Shown piece by piece: positions 1 through 13,000 of a DNA stretch of 64,000 bases (its first letter is position 1; each line of letters opens with the position of its first letter). The stretch spans positions 29,543,501 through 29,607,500 of the forward strand of contig JARDYH010000006.1 of the NCBI GenBank assembly GCA_029215795.1, written 5' to 3'. The notes beneath the pieces are model-generated. The model saw only the letters and a program-made list of their open reading frames with translations, did not search any database and was not told the DNA's origin. This DNA comes from Anniella stebbinsi (Eukaryota > Chordata > Lepidosauria > Squamata > Anniellidae). Position numbers and translations under genes: made by a program.

Positions 1-551
1 GTTCTGTTTCATTTTTAAAATAGTTTGAGGTCTTTGATCTCAGATGTATGGGCGAGCTGTAGGTCACTTGAAAAGGAAGTAAAGTTCCACTTCCTAATTG
101 ATCCAGCAATGTTTTATCATGTCAAACGTGGGCAAACCTCAGAGAATTTAATGTGCAGGGAAGTTGGGTTGAAAATATTCTTGCTTTTCCTGCCCTCTTG
201 GCAGCATTTAATTCAACTCTTTGAATTCTTATGTTCTTGAGGCTGTGGAGGGGGTTATAGTGTTTGAAGTTCATGTCCTTTTTGAATTTATCCCAGCTTT
301 CTATTAAATATATTTTAGCACTTGGAGGTGGTTATTTGCTGGAATTATTAGAGAAGCAGTCCTGACACCTTCAGCTGTGCTTAAATAATTCCGTCCTTAG
401 GATGGGGCAATAAGAGAAACTTAAATTGGCCTTCTGGCATGAATCCATCTCACCTAATAACCTGTTCCTGGTACCTCAGAACTCAGTGAATAACCCAAGA
501 TTTTGGAGAGTGTTCCTTCTCCCTGTCCAAACCAAGCACTCTATTAAAATA

Positions 552-1588
552 AAACATTTATTTATTTATTTATTGCATTTTTATACCGCCCCATAGCCGA
601 AGCTCTCTGGGCGGTTCACAAAAATTAAAACCATGAAATCATTTTAAAATATATAAAACAAGGCACAATCTAAAAACACAGAATAACATACAATATAAAA
701 ACACAACCAGAATAAAACCAAGCAGCAGGAATTAATACAGATTAAAATACAAATTTAAAACAGCAAGGATTAAAATTGAGTTAATTTAACTGTTAAAATA
801 CTGGGAGAATAAAAAGGTCTTCACCTGGCGATGAAAAGAGTACAAAGTAGGCGCCAGGCGAACCTCTCTGGGGAGCTCATTCCACAGCCGGGGTGCCACA
901 GCAGAGAAAGCCCTCCTCCTAGTGGCCACCTGCCTCACTTCCTTTGGCAGGGGCTCACGGAGAAGGACCCCTGTAGATGATCTTAGGGTCCGGGCAGGTA
1001 CATATGGGAGGAGGCGTTCCTTTAGATATCCTGGCCCCAAGCCGTTTAGGGCTTTAAATGTTAGTACCAGCACTTTGAATTGGGCCCGGACCTGGATCAG
1101 CAGCCAGTGAAGTTGGAAAAGGACTGGCGTAATATGGTCTCGTTGGCCAGTCCCCGTTAACAATCTGGCTGCCCTGTTTTGTACCAGCTGAAGTTTCCAG
1201 ACCGTTTTCAAAGGCAGCCCCACGTATAACGCATTGCAGTAATCCAAACGAGAGGTTATGAGAGCATGGATAACTGTAGCTAGGCTATCTCTGTCCAGAT
1301 AAGGGCGCAGTTGGTATATCAGCCTAAGCTGGTAAAAGGTGCTCTTTGCCACCGAGGTCACCTGTGCCTCAAGCGACAGTTCAGGATCCAAAAGCACCCC
1401 CAAACTACAGACCCGATCCTTTAGGGGGAGTGCAACCCCCTCCAGAACAGGGTGAACATCACCTCGCCGGACAGACGAACCACCCGCTAACAGTACCTCC
1501 GTCTTGTCTGGATTGAGTCTCAGTTTGTTAGCCCTCATCCAGTCCATTACCGTGCTCAGGCACTGATTCAGAACAGCCACTGCCTGTT
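552..1588 (-). mobile_element. L2-like LINE, 3' part with partial RT ORF
   Basis: The minus-strand ORF at 1580-786 (264 aa) encodes the end of a LINE reverse transcriptase, with RANKLRLNPDKTEVLLAG (the strand after the catalytic YADD region), SRLDYCNALYVGLP, KLQLVQNRAARLLTGTGQRD, and FKVLVLTFKALNGLGPGYL. The 3' end shows GAGCTTCGGCTATGGGGCGG followed by an (AAAT)n tail (552-575). The copy is 5'-truncated, lacking the endonuclease and the catalytic core. It has no internal stop over 264 codons, so it is one of the younger copies here. Clade (L2/CR1 group) is assigned by eye. Confidence 0.8.
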
Positions 1589-1597
1589 TTTAATTTT

Positions 1598-1635
1598 AAA
1601 TATTAAAACATCTTTCATAAGATGTTTTAATATTT
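1598..1635. repeat. perfect AT-rich hairpin
   Basis: Arms at 1598-1613 and 1620-1635 are exact reverse complements (16 bp) around a 6-nt loop. It directly flanks the 5' truncation point of the L2-like copy. Confidence 0.85.
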
Positions 1636-2194
1636 TCTCCTACAATTATTAATCTATATTTCCTTCACCCTCCAGCAGTCCTCTGAGACCAGTGATTAAG
1701 TGTTTACTCAGATAGCCATTATTATTTTTAATGGGAGAGAACTGTGAGAATAGGAACCAGGGCCTTTTTAGTGGTAGCGCCAATGCTTTGGAATGCCAGT
1801 CTTCGCACAGTGTATTGGTTTTTAGAAGCCAGTACAAAATGTTTTTACAAAAGCTTTTTATAGTATTCAGAAGTCATTTGCAGATGAGTGATGGAATTAT
1901 TTGTTTGCTGTATTATAAGCTGCTCTGCATTCTGTTGAACTTGGGCAGGATGCAAATTTGTACTTAATATAAAAGCTTGGAGGAATAGTTTGTTTTCCAC
2001 GTTTCCCTACTCTGTATGTTTTTTGCAAATACCGGAGCAACAGTAATATTTACCAAATATGTGTGTATAGTGTGTGAACATAAAGTTGTTATTTGAAAAT
2101 TCTTGTCCAGGAGCCAAACTCCTCTGTTGGAGAGCAGAAGTATTTCTGTGCATTCGTGAGTAGGATGGTGATCTTTCTTTCTGGTGGCAGCTCC

Positions 2195-2345
2195 TGGTGG
2201 AACATAGGAAGCTGCTCTGTACTGAGTCTCAGACCATTGGTCCATCTATGTCAGTGTTGTCTACACTGACAAGCAACAGCTCCCCAAGGTTTCAACCTGG
2301 GTTCCTTTCCAGAACTGCTAGGAAATGCCAGGAATTCAATGTTCT
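2195..2345. repeat. SINE-like interspersed repeat fragment
   Basis: Contains ATAGGAAGCTGC, CAGACCATTGGTCCATCTA and TGTCTACACTGAC, shared with the copy at about 52325-52500. Both copies are diverged. Exact family not named. Confidence 0.6.
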
Positions 2346-2389
2346 ATTGTGCTATTACCCTTTTCTTATGTAGAGTAATTATGGATCAG

Positions 2390-2625
2390 GAAAAAAGCCT
2401 ATCTGGTCGAGCATTCTCTTTCCATAGTGGCCAGCCAGATGCCTATAGGAAGCTCACAAACAGGACATGAGTTCAGTAGCCATCAGAACGAATAGCCATT
2501 GATAGCCTTATCCTGCACAAGGAGGATGAAGTACAACTCTGGATGGTATGGCCCTCCCATCTTCCGGGAGGACTGCTCTTCCAAGGAGGAGTTGAAAGGC
2601 AGAACACCACCTACAGCACTTTGTA
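2390..2625 (-). mobile_element. CR1-like LINE 3' tail fragment
   Basis: Shares CATAGTGGCCAGCCAGATGC, AGCCATTGATAGCCTT and flanking words with the 3' ends of the copies at 6960-7600 and 41645-41790. Non-coding and degenerate. Confidence 0.6.
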
Positions 2626-3255
2626 TTGTAGCCATTGCTATGCGTGCATGTTTTTGAAAGTTGGGGGAGGTGAAAATGTCTGTGCCCTGTTCATATTGTT
2701 TCCCAGAGGAATTGCCTAAATTGGCTCCTACTTAAAGAGGTTTGAGCACAACCCAAAGTTAAGTGCTCTTAAGTTCCAGTCATTTCAATTGGAAATATTT
2801 AACTGAATGTGTTAACTTTCTCACTGATGCCACTGGGACTTAAACAGACAACTTTTGGCTGGGACCTAAAGAACCACGCAGATAGTTCTGTGCATCCAAG
2901 GATGGTTGGAGCTTGTATTTTTTGAGCTGTAGCCTCTCTCTGCCAGACCACATGGCATTTTTTTTTTAAAAAAACCTGACGGTCCTGGCTTGATTGTTCC
3001 TTTTCTTGAGAACAATATTTTATTCACTGACCCTGTCACTGTTGAAGATCACACTTGAACTGTTGGTTATACTATACAAATTAATCTCAATTTCTGCTTT
3101 CCACAGAATAATCTTTCCATTCTACTTATAAACCATAGTTTACGTTGTTTACATATTTTTCATTTTTCTCATTCTAAACTCCACTATGCCCCTTCAGGGC
3201 AACAAACCGTCAAGATGTTAAGTCCATGCAGTCTCTCAAAAATTATATTTTGCAA

Positions 3256-3257
<2 letters not shown>

Positions 3258-3289
<32 letters not shown>

Positions 3290-3291
3290 AG
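3258..3291. repeat. (TATC)n microsatellite
   Basis: About eight uninterrupted TATC units. Confidence 0.9.
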
Positions 3292-4042
3292 TGTAAGCCA
3301 ATAGGAATAAATATATTCAGGTGTTCCAGCCCATAGTTTTCATGCTTGAACTTTTCCTGCGTGTTTGCAGATTTGATTTATTTACTTAAAAATGTATTAA
3401 CTGTCTTTCCTAAACGCGCACACACAACGTGGTAAACGTTTTGTGAATTTTGTTGTTTTTAATTTCAGAACTTTTTTGGCTGCATGATCACAGCATGTGC
3501 TCAAATCTTGTCAAGAGTTCCATCTTCTAAAATCATTACCGTTGAAAAAAGGATTTTTGATATCAGTAATTTTATTTTAAAAAGAAGTTACAACAGAAAA
3601 CTTCCACTTGCAAATCTGCTTTCCAAGCTTATCTTTCTGCTTAATAATGGTGATGAGGCAATTGTAGTTGAAAGCTGGCTTTTATTTAATACTGTTTGAA
3701 ATAGTTGTTAAAAATTTAAAAAAAAACAGCCCTGGAGTTCTTTTGAAGAGGGAAGTAAAGGATGCCAGACAAGACTAGGAACGTCTGGCTTCTTTAACCT
3801 TTTACTGTAAGGAAATGGCCCTTTCTCCATTTTGCTTTCAAAAAGGAAATAGATTTGTGGTGATGTGGTTGGGAGAAGTTTTCACTTTCTACTTGCTGGT
3901 ACCATAGCCTTTAAACTAAGGAATGAGAGGCCGGCATGGCATAAATAATTATGCCAAGTGATAGAAAAAGGATGAGAATGTCTTTCAGGACAACAGGATG
4001 AAAATGACCGGCTATTTGTGTATGTGTTTCCTTTAATAACAG

Positions 4043-4098
4043 GTGTCAGAAACTACCTGAAGGAAGCCTTGGTGCATATAATTGCTGTACATGCTGAG
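4043..4098 (+). CDS. EXOC2: EXOC2 coding exon (fifth from last)
   Basis: A 56-nt exon between acceptor ...ATAACAG and donor GTGAGA. It starts with two nucleotides completing a split glycine codon, then encodes [18 protein letters not shown]. This helical stretch matches the C-terminal third of EXOC2. It joins in phase 0 to the exon at 4505. Confidence 0.92.
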
Positions 4099-7000
4099 GT
4101 GAGACAATTTCAGGTTATCCATGATTAAAGCAAAAATACATCAGTGGAATTGCAAGTTCAGTCTTCAGGAAAAGCAAGTCTTTGTCAGTGCAAAAAAAAA
4201 AAAAATTCCAAAGAAATATTAGGCTGGACGATACTCCAGTCTTCAGTCGGTAGGTTGTGATCATGATCGGGATGGGCTATGCCCGTCAGCACCACAACTA
4301 TCTTTTAAGATGGAATGAGGGGGACTGGTTTGGATAGAATGTTTTGTTGCAGCTCCCCCCTTGTTTTATTTCTTTTCATACTCTTTTGGGGGTCAGTTAC
4401 GGGCTGCAAGAATTAGACGGGGGGAGTCTTAATTCCAACAAACTCTTTGGACAAAAATCTAATTCGGCCTTTTAACATTGTGGTGTTTCCTTTGAAACCT
4501 GCAGGTATTCACTGTCTCAAAAGAGCTTGTACCCCGAGTGCTGTCGAGGATTGTCGAAGCAGTTGCTGAAGAACTCAGCAGGCTAATGCAGTGCGTTTCT
4601 TCCTTCAGTAGAAACGGTGCTTTGCAGGTAATTGAGTTCTGGAAATGCTGCTGCTAAAGAAATATAGTGACCCTCTGTTACAGACTTAGGGTGCTGTCTT
4701 TTCTCCTTAGCAGACTTTTTGTTGGGTGTCGGGGAGGTGGAAGAAATGGTGGGGAAATACAGGAAGGTTACAAATGTAAGGCGATGTCTGGACCTCCCGT
4801 AAAATTCTGTGTTTGAGGCAGGGTGATTGCATAACAAAAGCCTTACCTGGATGCACCACTTAGATTGGTTTAAAAGTAATTCATTCACCCTCAAGGAAAC
4901 CTGAAAACTCTAGTTGGGGGGGGGGGAGGGATCTTAATAGAACTCTCTGCAGCCTCACAAATGATAATTCCAGGCATTCGATGGGAAAACTCATGACTGT
5001 TAAACTGGTATAAAAAGAATGCAAGTTTATTGTGTAGATAGATCCTGCGATACCTTCCAGAAGCTTGCAAGAGGCACTTTGGTGATGAAATGATCACATA
5101 TAGCATTTGTGATGGGAAGGTGAAGTGGATGCATTTCTGGATCAATCATATGTCTGGCACTCACAAAGAGATATATGTTTAGGACATATACAAGGAAGCG
5201 CTTTTCACTCCTGGGATGAGGGATGGGGCCTTTGGATCCCAGCAATAGAAGATAGCTATATTCTATTGTTTGTAGATGGCTTTAAAATGTCAGAAAATCT
5301 ACAAATATTTTAAATTAAGATTGAAAGTTCCCATTTAGCCCAATCCTGAAACGGTGGGCGCTGCCATGTTTCTAGTCTCATATCCTGGCACCTGTGAAGA
5401 CTGGGTATGTTCCTTGCCTCACTGTATTTTTTTTTCTATGACATCAGAAAGAAAAGAGGGTGGATTCTCTGGTCTTTTGTAAAGATCAGCACTTGGGGCT
5501 TACCAAAGGGAGGCAGACAACTACCTTTGTAAACGGTCCAGAGAGCTTTGGCTATGGAACGATATAGAAATATAAATAATAATAAATAAATAAATAAATA
5601 ATACCGGCAGGTATATAAGCCCCTTCGTACCCTAGTGTGAGCCCCTCATGCTGATTCGAGGTAGTCCTTCCACCAATCCCCTTTTCAGGTAAGACCTGCA
5701 ACAGCCAGCAAGATGGATCAAGATATTTGTGCATCAAATGATTGTGGCCAAATTATTCTGGAATCACTAATACTTTACCAGAGCCACAGTATTACACAGT
5801 CTAGCAGCAGCTACTTCATTGTCTAGCATTATTAATCTGTGTGATTGTTATGAAGTCATTCTAGAAAAATATCACTTGTGTTTCCTTATGTCACAGTGCA
5901 ATTCTTTCTAGGGAATTCAGAAGAAGCACCTGTGATAGAAATACAAGCTTTCTTCAGACTGAGGAAATCCCATTAGAGTAGTATGCTGCCTATTCCATCT
6001 ATAGTTCAAAAACTAAAGAGAGCATTCTGGAATATATATTTTAAATTCCTGAATTTATTTCTCTTTTGGAAACCTATCACAGCGCAATATGAAGAGGGTG
6101 TCCCCAAACATTAGTGCCCTTTAAAACCCTTAAGATCACTTGCCTGAAAAGTAGCAAATGTGAAACACTCGAATGGGAAAATAAAAGCTATTTTTGTTGA
6201 TACTCTTCAGCAGCACACAAAAAAGGAAGACAGAAAGAACAAGTTGTATATTGACAGATTTCACCGTCTTGTACTTCCTTCCTCTTTGGTAACATTGTGT
6301 ATTAAGAAGTCAGAGCCTCCCTAGTTTTTTAAAAAACACACAAATGAAGTGCAAATAGTTTCCAAGACAATAATTTTACAGTGCAGTAAAGGACTTCAAG
6401 AATCAGTATTTGCAATCTTTCCCTAGTATTGCGGTTTCCTAATATCAGATTTCCTGAACTTCCCAAATCTGTACTTGGCCTTGCAGCTGATTCATGACTG
6501 ATATTTCCAGCACAGGAAACAAAATATTCACTAATTGCTTGCTGCTTGTACCACCAGCGGCTACATTTTATTTGGGCAAAAGACTCCAAGCCTTCTGAAA
6601 TGAGTTGATGAAGATATACAAATATTTGTGTTAAGTTTGAACATTTCTGTCCTTCAGGCCCGGCTTGAAATTTGTGCTCTGAGAGATGCCGTAGCTGTAT
6701 TCCTCACGTCTGAAAGCAAGTAAGTCCAAAAAGGTTTACAGAGTGTCAGTTAACAATTAAAAACTTCAGCAAATGTGCACAAAACTAAAATGGGCCTACC
6801 TAGTAATCTCTCCTGGATAGGACAGACTGGCAACTGGGAATGCATCTCCTGCATAAAGGGACCCTGAAGCAATGGCATAAAGGTAGCATAAAGGGACCCT
6901 GAAGCAATGGCAACATCCATGGGATGAGGCTTCCCCAGACTAGAAGGAAGTGTGCAGCATTCTTTGGAATTCCCAATAAGAACATAAGAGCCATGCTGGA

Positions 7001-10000
7001 TCAGGCCAAGGATCCATCTAGTCTAGCACTTTGTTCACACAGTGGCCAAGCAGCTGTTGCCCAGGGACCCACAAGCTGGACACGGTGCAACAGCACCCTC
7101 CCACCCATGTCCCTCAGTAATTGGTATATACAGGCTTACTGCCTCTGATCCTGGAGGCAGCATAGAGACATCAGGACTAGTAGCCATTGATAGCCTTCTC
7201 CAGGAATTTGTCCAACCCCCCTTTAAAGCCATCCAAATTGGTGGCCATCACATCTTGTGGTAGGTAATTCCATAGTTTAACTATTTGCTGTGTGAAAAAG
7301 TACTTCCTTTTATCTGTCCTGAATCTCCCACCAATCAGCTTCATGGGATTACCCCAGGTTCTAATATTATGGGAGAGGGAGAAGAATGTCTCCCTATCCA
7401 CATTCTCCATACCACCATGCATAATTTTGTACGCCTCTATCAAGTCTTCCCTTAGCCTCCTTTTTTCCAAGCTAAACAATCCCAGCGTTGTAACCTTCCC
7501 TCATCGGGAAGATGCTCCAGTCCCTTGATTATTTGAGTTGCCCTTTTCTGCATTTTTTCCAGCTCTACAATATATTTTTTTAGGTGTGGTGTCTCCAGAT
7601 CTGTTGTCCATTTGATTTAACACACACACACCTGCGCCAAAAAAAGCCAATTCATGGTAGAGGTTTTGCACTCTAGGTGAGCCATAAGTTCTTTTCTTTT
7701 AACTTGATGACTGCTATGTTCAAGCATAACTGTGAGAGGAGAAGCGTGCCTCTTTCTGCTGGGTGAGCAGGGGCTACTTGATGCAGAACTTCATCTTTCT
7801 AGACAACTCTCTCACCCCCACCTCTGCCACAACAAATTTCTGCAGCGGAAACATTATTCGGCATGACCCTAGGTGCAGCTGCAGCATGCATGTGTCCCCA
7901 GGCACACACCAGCCAAGTAGCAGGGAACGGAGCTAATTTTGCTGGATAAAATGGCATGGGGGGCAGCTTGGTGTGATCTGCTTATTGCAGCCATCACCTT
8001 GGTCACTCCAGAATGGACCAGTTAGACTGCTCCAGACAAATCCCCCCCCCCCCACGGAACAAACCTCAGAAGGCCAGTGGATGCCATGAATGCTCTCTCT
8101 GGGCAGTAGCTAGTTTTGGTTCCCACATCCATCCCCAAGCCCGCCCCACTTTCTCCCACCATGATCTAACAGTTCTAGATTGGATTAAAAACAACAACAA
8201 CCCAGTTGTTTAGAAAGCTTCCCCCAGCAGATCTATTAAAAGGAAGTAAAAATGCAAGGCAGGACACCAATCTCACCGCTGTTCCCACTGCAAGAGTGTG
8301 TCCCACAGTTATGACAGAGAAGACTCTAAGCCTTCCTTGGACAGAGAGGATCTAGTTCCTCATCCAAATCCAGTTTGAGGGTCAGTGTTTCAGACTGCCA
8401 GTAAAGAAAGAGAGCCACTTCTTTATCCAGTCTGTCCATCCCCCACCAGGGGAGCCCCCACCTGAACATGTTTTTGCTAGAGCTGCAGGTCATCTAGATC
8501 CCCCCAACCTGAGGATTTGGCCTGTTCCAGGTTCCTTACAGGGTCAGATGTTCTTCTTCTGTCATGGCCCTCTTAGCATGCAGCAAATCTTTATAAGAAA
8601 GCTTATGCAAAATATCCCAGTTTCAAGTATAATCTGATGGAATCTGAGCTGGCCGTTGTCAACCAAGAAAGAGATGTTGGGGTTGTGGTGGACAGCTCAA
8701 TGAAAATGTCAACCCAGTGTGCAGCTGCTGTAAAGAAGGCAAACTCCATGTTAGGCATTATTAGAAAAGGAATTGAGAATAGAACGGACAGTATCAAACT
8801 GCCTCTATACAAATCTGTGGTGCTACCACACTGAGTACTGTGTACAGTTTTGATCACAGCACCTAAAAAGGATATTGTACAGCTGGAGAAAGTGCAGACA
8901 AGGGGCTGGAGCATCTACCTTACGAGGGAGGGTTACAACAGCTGGGATTGTTTAGCTTGGAAAAGAGAAGGCTAAAGAGAGACATGATAGAGGTGTACAA
9001 AATCATGCATGATGTGGAGAATGTGGATAGGGAGACATTTTTCTCCCTCTCCAATAATATTAGAACCCGGGGTCATCCCATGAAGCTGATTTGTGGAAGA
9101 TTCAGGACAGATAAAAGGAAGTACTTCTTCACACAGCACATAGTTAAATTATGGAATTCACCACCACAAGATGTAGTGATGGCCACCAATTTGGATGTCT
9201 TTAAAAGGGGGCTGGATGAATTCCTGGAGAAGAAGGCTATCAATGGCTACTAGTCCTCATGGCTATGTGCCACCTCCAGTATCAGAGGCAGTAAGCCTGT
9301 ATATATCTTTTGCTGAGGAACATGGGTAGGAGGGTGCTGTTGCACCCTGTCCTGCTTGTGGGTTCCTGGTTGACATCTGGTGGGCCACTGAGTGAACAGA
9401 GTGCTGGACTAGATGGACCCTTGGTCTGATCCAGCGTGGCTCTTCTTATGTTCTTAATTGCTTGGGGGAACACCCCACCGACAGCACAGTGTTTGCATAT
9501 GTCTTGATTGGGCCAGGAAACACAATCCAAACCAGCACCCACATGCACCACTACCGTCAGTGTAATCTAGATAGCATTGTGAGGACCCAGAGGTGGGGGG
9601 GAGACTGTCTCTCTCCTGCTCAGTTTAGTGTGCATTCCAGGGTGGTGTGAATGTACTACAGAGAGATAAAGGGGTTTTGGCAAGAAACCCCAGAATTGGA
9701 AACTTCCAGTGAAAAGACAGGATTTGTTATAGTTGGGGATTCTCTAACAGGCTTTGATTTTTGACAGCAATCTTGAACCAATTGTGGAATCTCACTGGGT
9801 AAATGAGTTACTGGAAGGGAGGTTCTTCCTTCTACTCTAGGCAACTCACCTTCTTCTGTACCAGAACCAGAAAGTATGATGTTGCCATCGATTTAGTATT
9901 CCAGTTTTTAGCTCTGCTATTGCATTTTAAATCTCTGCACTGCTGCTAGGTTTTACTCTGGTTGCAATTTTATACTGCAGTTTCAAGCCATTATAGTTTA

Positions 10001-13000
10001 TATTGTATTTTATGCTGTATTTTCTGATTTTAATTTTTTGTGTACAGCCCAGAGAACTTCGACTATTGGGTAGTATAGATATGTAATAAATAAATGACTA
10101 GAGTTGCTGCAATGTGTGTGAACTAATTGAGTTTTGTCTAATTTTCCCCTGTTCTACAAATGTCTAGTAGAGATTTAAAAATTTAAAAACTCAGATTGGA
10201 AGCAAGCCACAGTATGATTCTTATTAGACTCCCTTTCCTACACATCTGTCAAGAAACAGTGATGAGAAAGGCTCTTTATTCATTTTGTTTTGATCAGCCT
10301 TTTTCTGTTAGGTGCAACTCTGCTGTCACATGAAAGCAAAGTCTCCATCATATCATCTTCCTCATTCTTTCCGTGAATGCCATCACTTAATATTTAAAAA
10401 ATGTCATTTTGTTAAAAGGATAAGATATGGAAGCTTTCATAGAGAGACGATAGTTACAAATTTAAATGGGGAAAAAAGGCTTCATAGATGAAGTAAGAGG
10501 TAAAAGTGAAAACATATTTTGCTAAAGGTTTATGCTCCTCTTTATGAAGTAAACTGCAGCTGATATTGCAGTGTGTATATACACATGCACACTGAATGCT
10601 AGCCCCAAAGCACTGTGGGAAGGTGTTACAAATTAAGGCGTTTTACTAATGTTGATGTGGCCTTTGTTAATTTTAGATGATAAAATTTGAGGGACTGTGC
10701 ATACTTCTACAACTGCATAATTGAAAAATAGGTCTGCACTTAAATACATATAGAGGTTGGAGTAAAAAGACTTTTGTGAATCTTGTGTAGGATAACCATA
10801 TGTTTATTGTTACAGCTCAAGCTTTAAGCAAGCTCTTGAAGCTTTGCCTCAGCTGTCAAGCGGTGGAGATAAAAAGTAAGTTTGTTTCCTTGGTAATTTA
10901 GAAGGTGCATTCTGTGAACAATACAGTGGTTAAAACGTTCTATGAGAATTATCTCTGGCATTTAATAATTTTGGTCCAAGACATGGTAGACATGCTGGTG
11001 GTGGTGGTGGTTCCATTTTGGCACTTTTCCACGTATGCGTCGCATTCTGTGTGGTCCTTATGCTCTTTATCTTTGCAAAAACTCTGTGCAGTAGATTAGG
11101 CCAGGGGTCCCCAACCTTTTTGGGCTGGTGGGGACATTTGGAATTTTGAGAGTTGTGGGCGTTCCCACAAAATGGCTACCATGGCCTGGGGCTTGCCAGT
11201 CCTTAAAATGGCTGTCATAATGATGGGCGTGTCTGGCCACAAAAAAAAAAAAAAAAAGATTTCCCAGAAGGTAAACTGAAGAGACTAACAGAAAAGTAAT
11301 TTTACCAAGAACCGAAGTACAAGGAAGAGGCGGGTCTGAGCTCCAAAAAGCAATGATGCTGGGCAGCATTTTAGTTTGTAGCATGGCAGCCTCCCAGTTA
11401 ATTTTTTTTAATTATTTTTTTTAATGATTTAAACATCAGGAGGGGCAGGGAGCTGTAGAGACCACTGTGGACACCATTGTGAGACCCAATGGTTAGGCTG
11501 AGAGGTACGGACTTAGTGCAATGCCACACAAGGAATTTCACGGGTGAACAGAGATTTAATCTTGGGTTTCCCACATCCACTTCACCATAGTGACACTCAA
11601 ACCCATATCTCCTTATTTACCCATTGTGTTTAAGCTATGCAAAATTGGAGTTTTTCCTTTAGCTGTTGTAAGTTTAACAGACTTACATTTCCAGATGCAA
11701 CATTGGGATTTGGGTTGTTCCTGCTGCCTCCGCACTGAACGTCAAGCAACAATTGGCCTACCAAAAGCACTGTTAAATGTCCTACAGCTTGCAGGTGAAG
11801 GGTTATATTCACTGCCGGTTATTTGCCCATATACACTGCTATTGCATCTGCAATCTCAACGCACACTTCATTGCAGCATTTCAAATAATGAATTCAAATT
11901 TATGGAATGATTTAGACCTGTTTGTGTTGCCAGTGACATATTATATTTAATATTGTCTTATTAAATATTGACTGTGTGTGGTTGCTGTACTAGTACCAGT
12001 TCCTGCAGGGTGTTATTGAGGAAGTAGATACTGACATGTTTATGTCTTTTACTTGCTGGTCCTGGCAAAGATTATACAGCTGTGGAATTTACTGCAGTTA
12101 TTAAATACCACTTTTTTCAAGAGGAAATTGGTAGTGGCTGCCTAAAGACTAACTCAACCTTTTAAATATAAAAGTATGTGATTTCTTCTCTCTTCTTTCC
12201 TAGAGTTTTGAGAGACCTACTTCTCTCTGCCCCTTAATACTTATCCTTTAAAAAAGAAACCTTAAGAATTGCATTTATATTTAACGGCATTTCTTCTCTC
12301 TGTTGGCTTCACTATCTACCAAAATGAGAATGTTTTATCAGAATGTTTAGCAGTTCTTTGATTTAACCAACGAGTAAAAGTTGTTGTGAAAGGAAAAGAA
12401 GCGTGAACTGAACTACAACTCAGACATTAACTGAGGCCATATAAGTTAATCCATTGTCTGTCTGAATTTTTTCTGGCTTTAAAAAAGAAGATTAATTTAA
12501 CCTGCAACCCTATGCATACTTAACTGTGAGAGTAAATTCTAGAATTGAGAGTACACTCTATTGAATGTGACTCACTTCTGAATAAGCATCAAGGGCACCC
12601 CTTAGTAACTAAGAAAGACCAATCATTTCCCCCTTATTTTAAACCATATGAGATTATTCTTCAGAAGAACATGCCTTTTTATGAAATCACAATAAATACC
12701 ATCAAAATTCCTGCCATTTTATTTTGAACATATCCAAGAGCAGGCCATTGAACCCCATAGTGAATCCTGTCTCACCCAGAAATCATTGTTTATACGTGTA
12801 TGTCTGGGAAACTGATATGGCACCCTTAGTAAATGTGCATAGAATCGTTACACGAGAGGACTTCTTCTAGTGAAATTGGACTTTCCCTTTCCCTCCTCTC
12901 CCTTGCAGCCCCCTGCACACCCAAATCTGCTCCAGAGGGTCCCCCAACCTCAATATATAATATCTTTATGGTGTATGACAAAATCCATTTACACTCCTAC

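Larger units (their letters stand above)
1..4042 (+). other. EXOC2: EXOC2 intron (partial) with LINE remnants
   Basis: No EXOC2 exon is recognisable before 4043, so the window starts inside an intron. The stretch holds an L2-like LINE 3' part (552-1588, - strand), a perfect hairpin (1598-1635), a SINE-like fragment (about 2195-2345), a CR1-like tail (about 2390-2625, - strand) and a TATC microsatellite. The rest is AT-rich sequence without evident coding features. Confidence 0.7.

Noticed and set aside
3258..3291. Regular short repeats as a CRISPR-like array
   Set aside because: Plain microsatellite in a eukaryotic genome; no spacers.
3484..3699. ORF of 71 aa preceded by a TTTTAATTTCAG acceptor-like site, as a possible EXOC2 exon
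   Set aside because: No resemblance to EXOC2, no suitable donor before the stop, and AT-rich composition like the surrounding intron.
7177..9253. 100-aa ORFs with similar protein sequence, considered as a host gene family
   Set aside because: They are CR1-like reverse transcriptase ends with stops and frame breaks.
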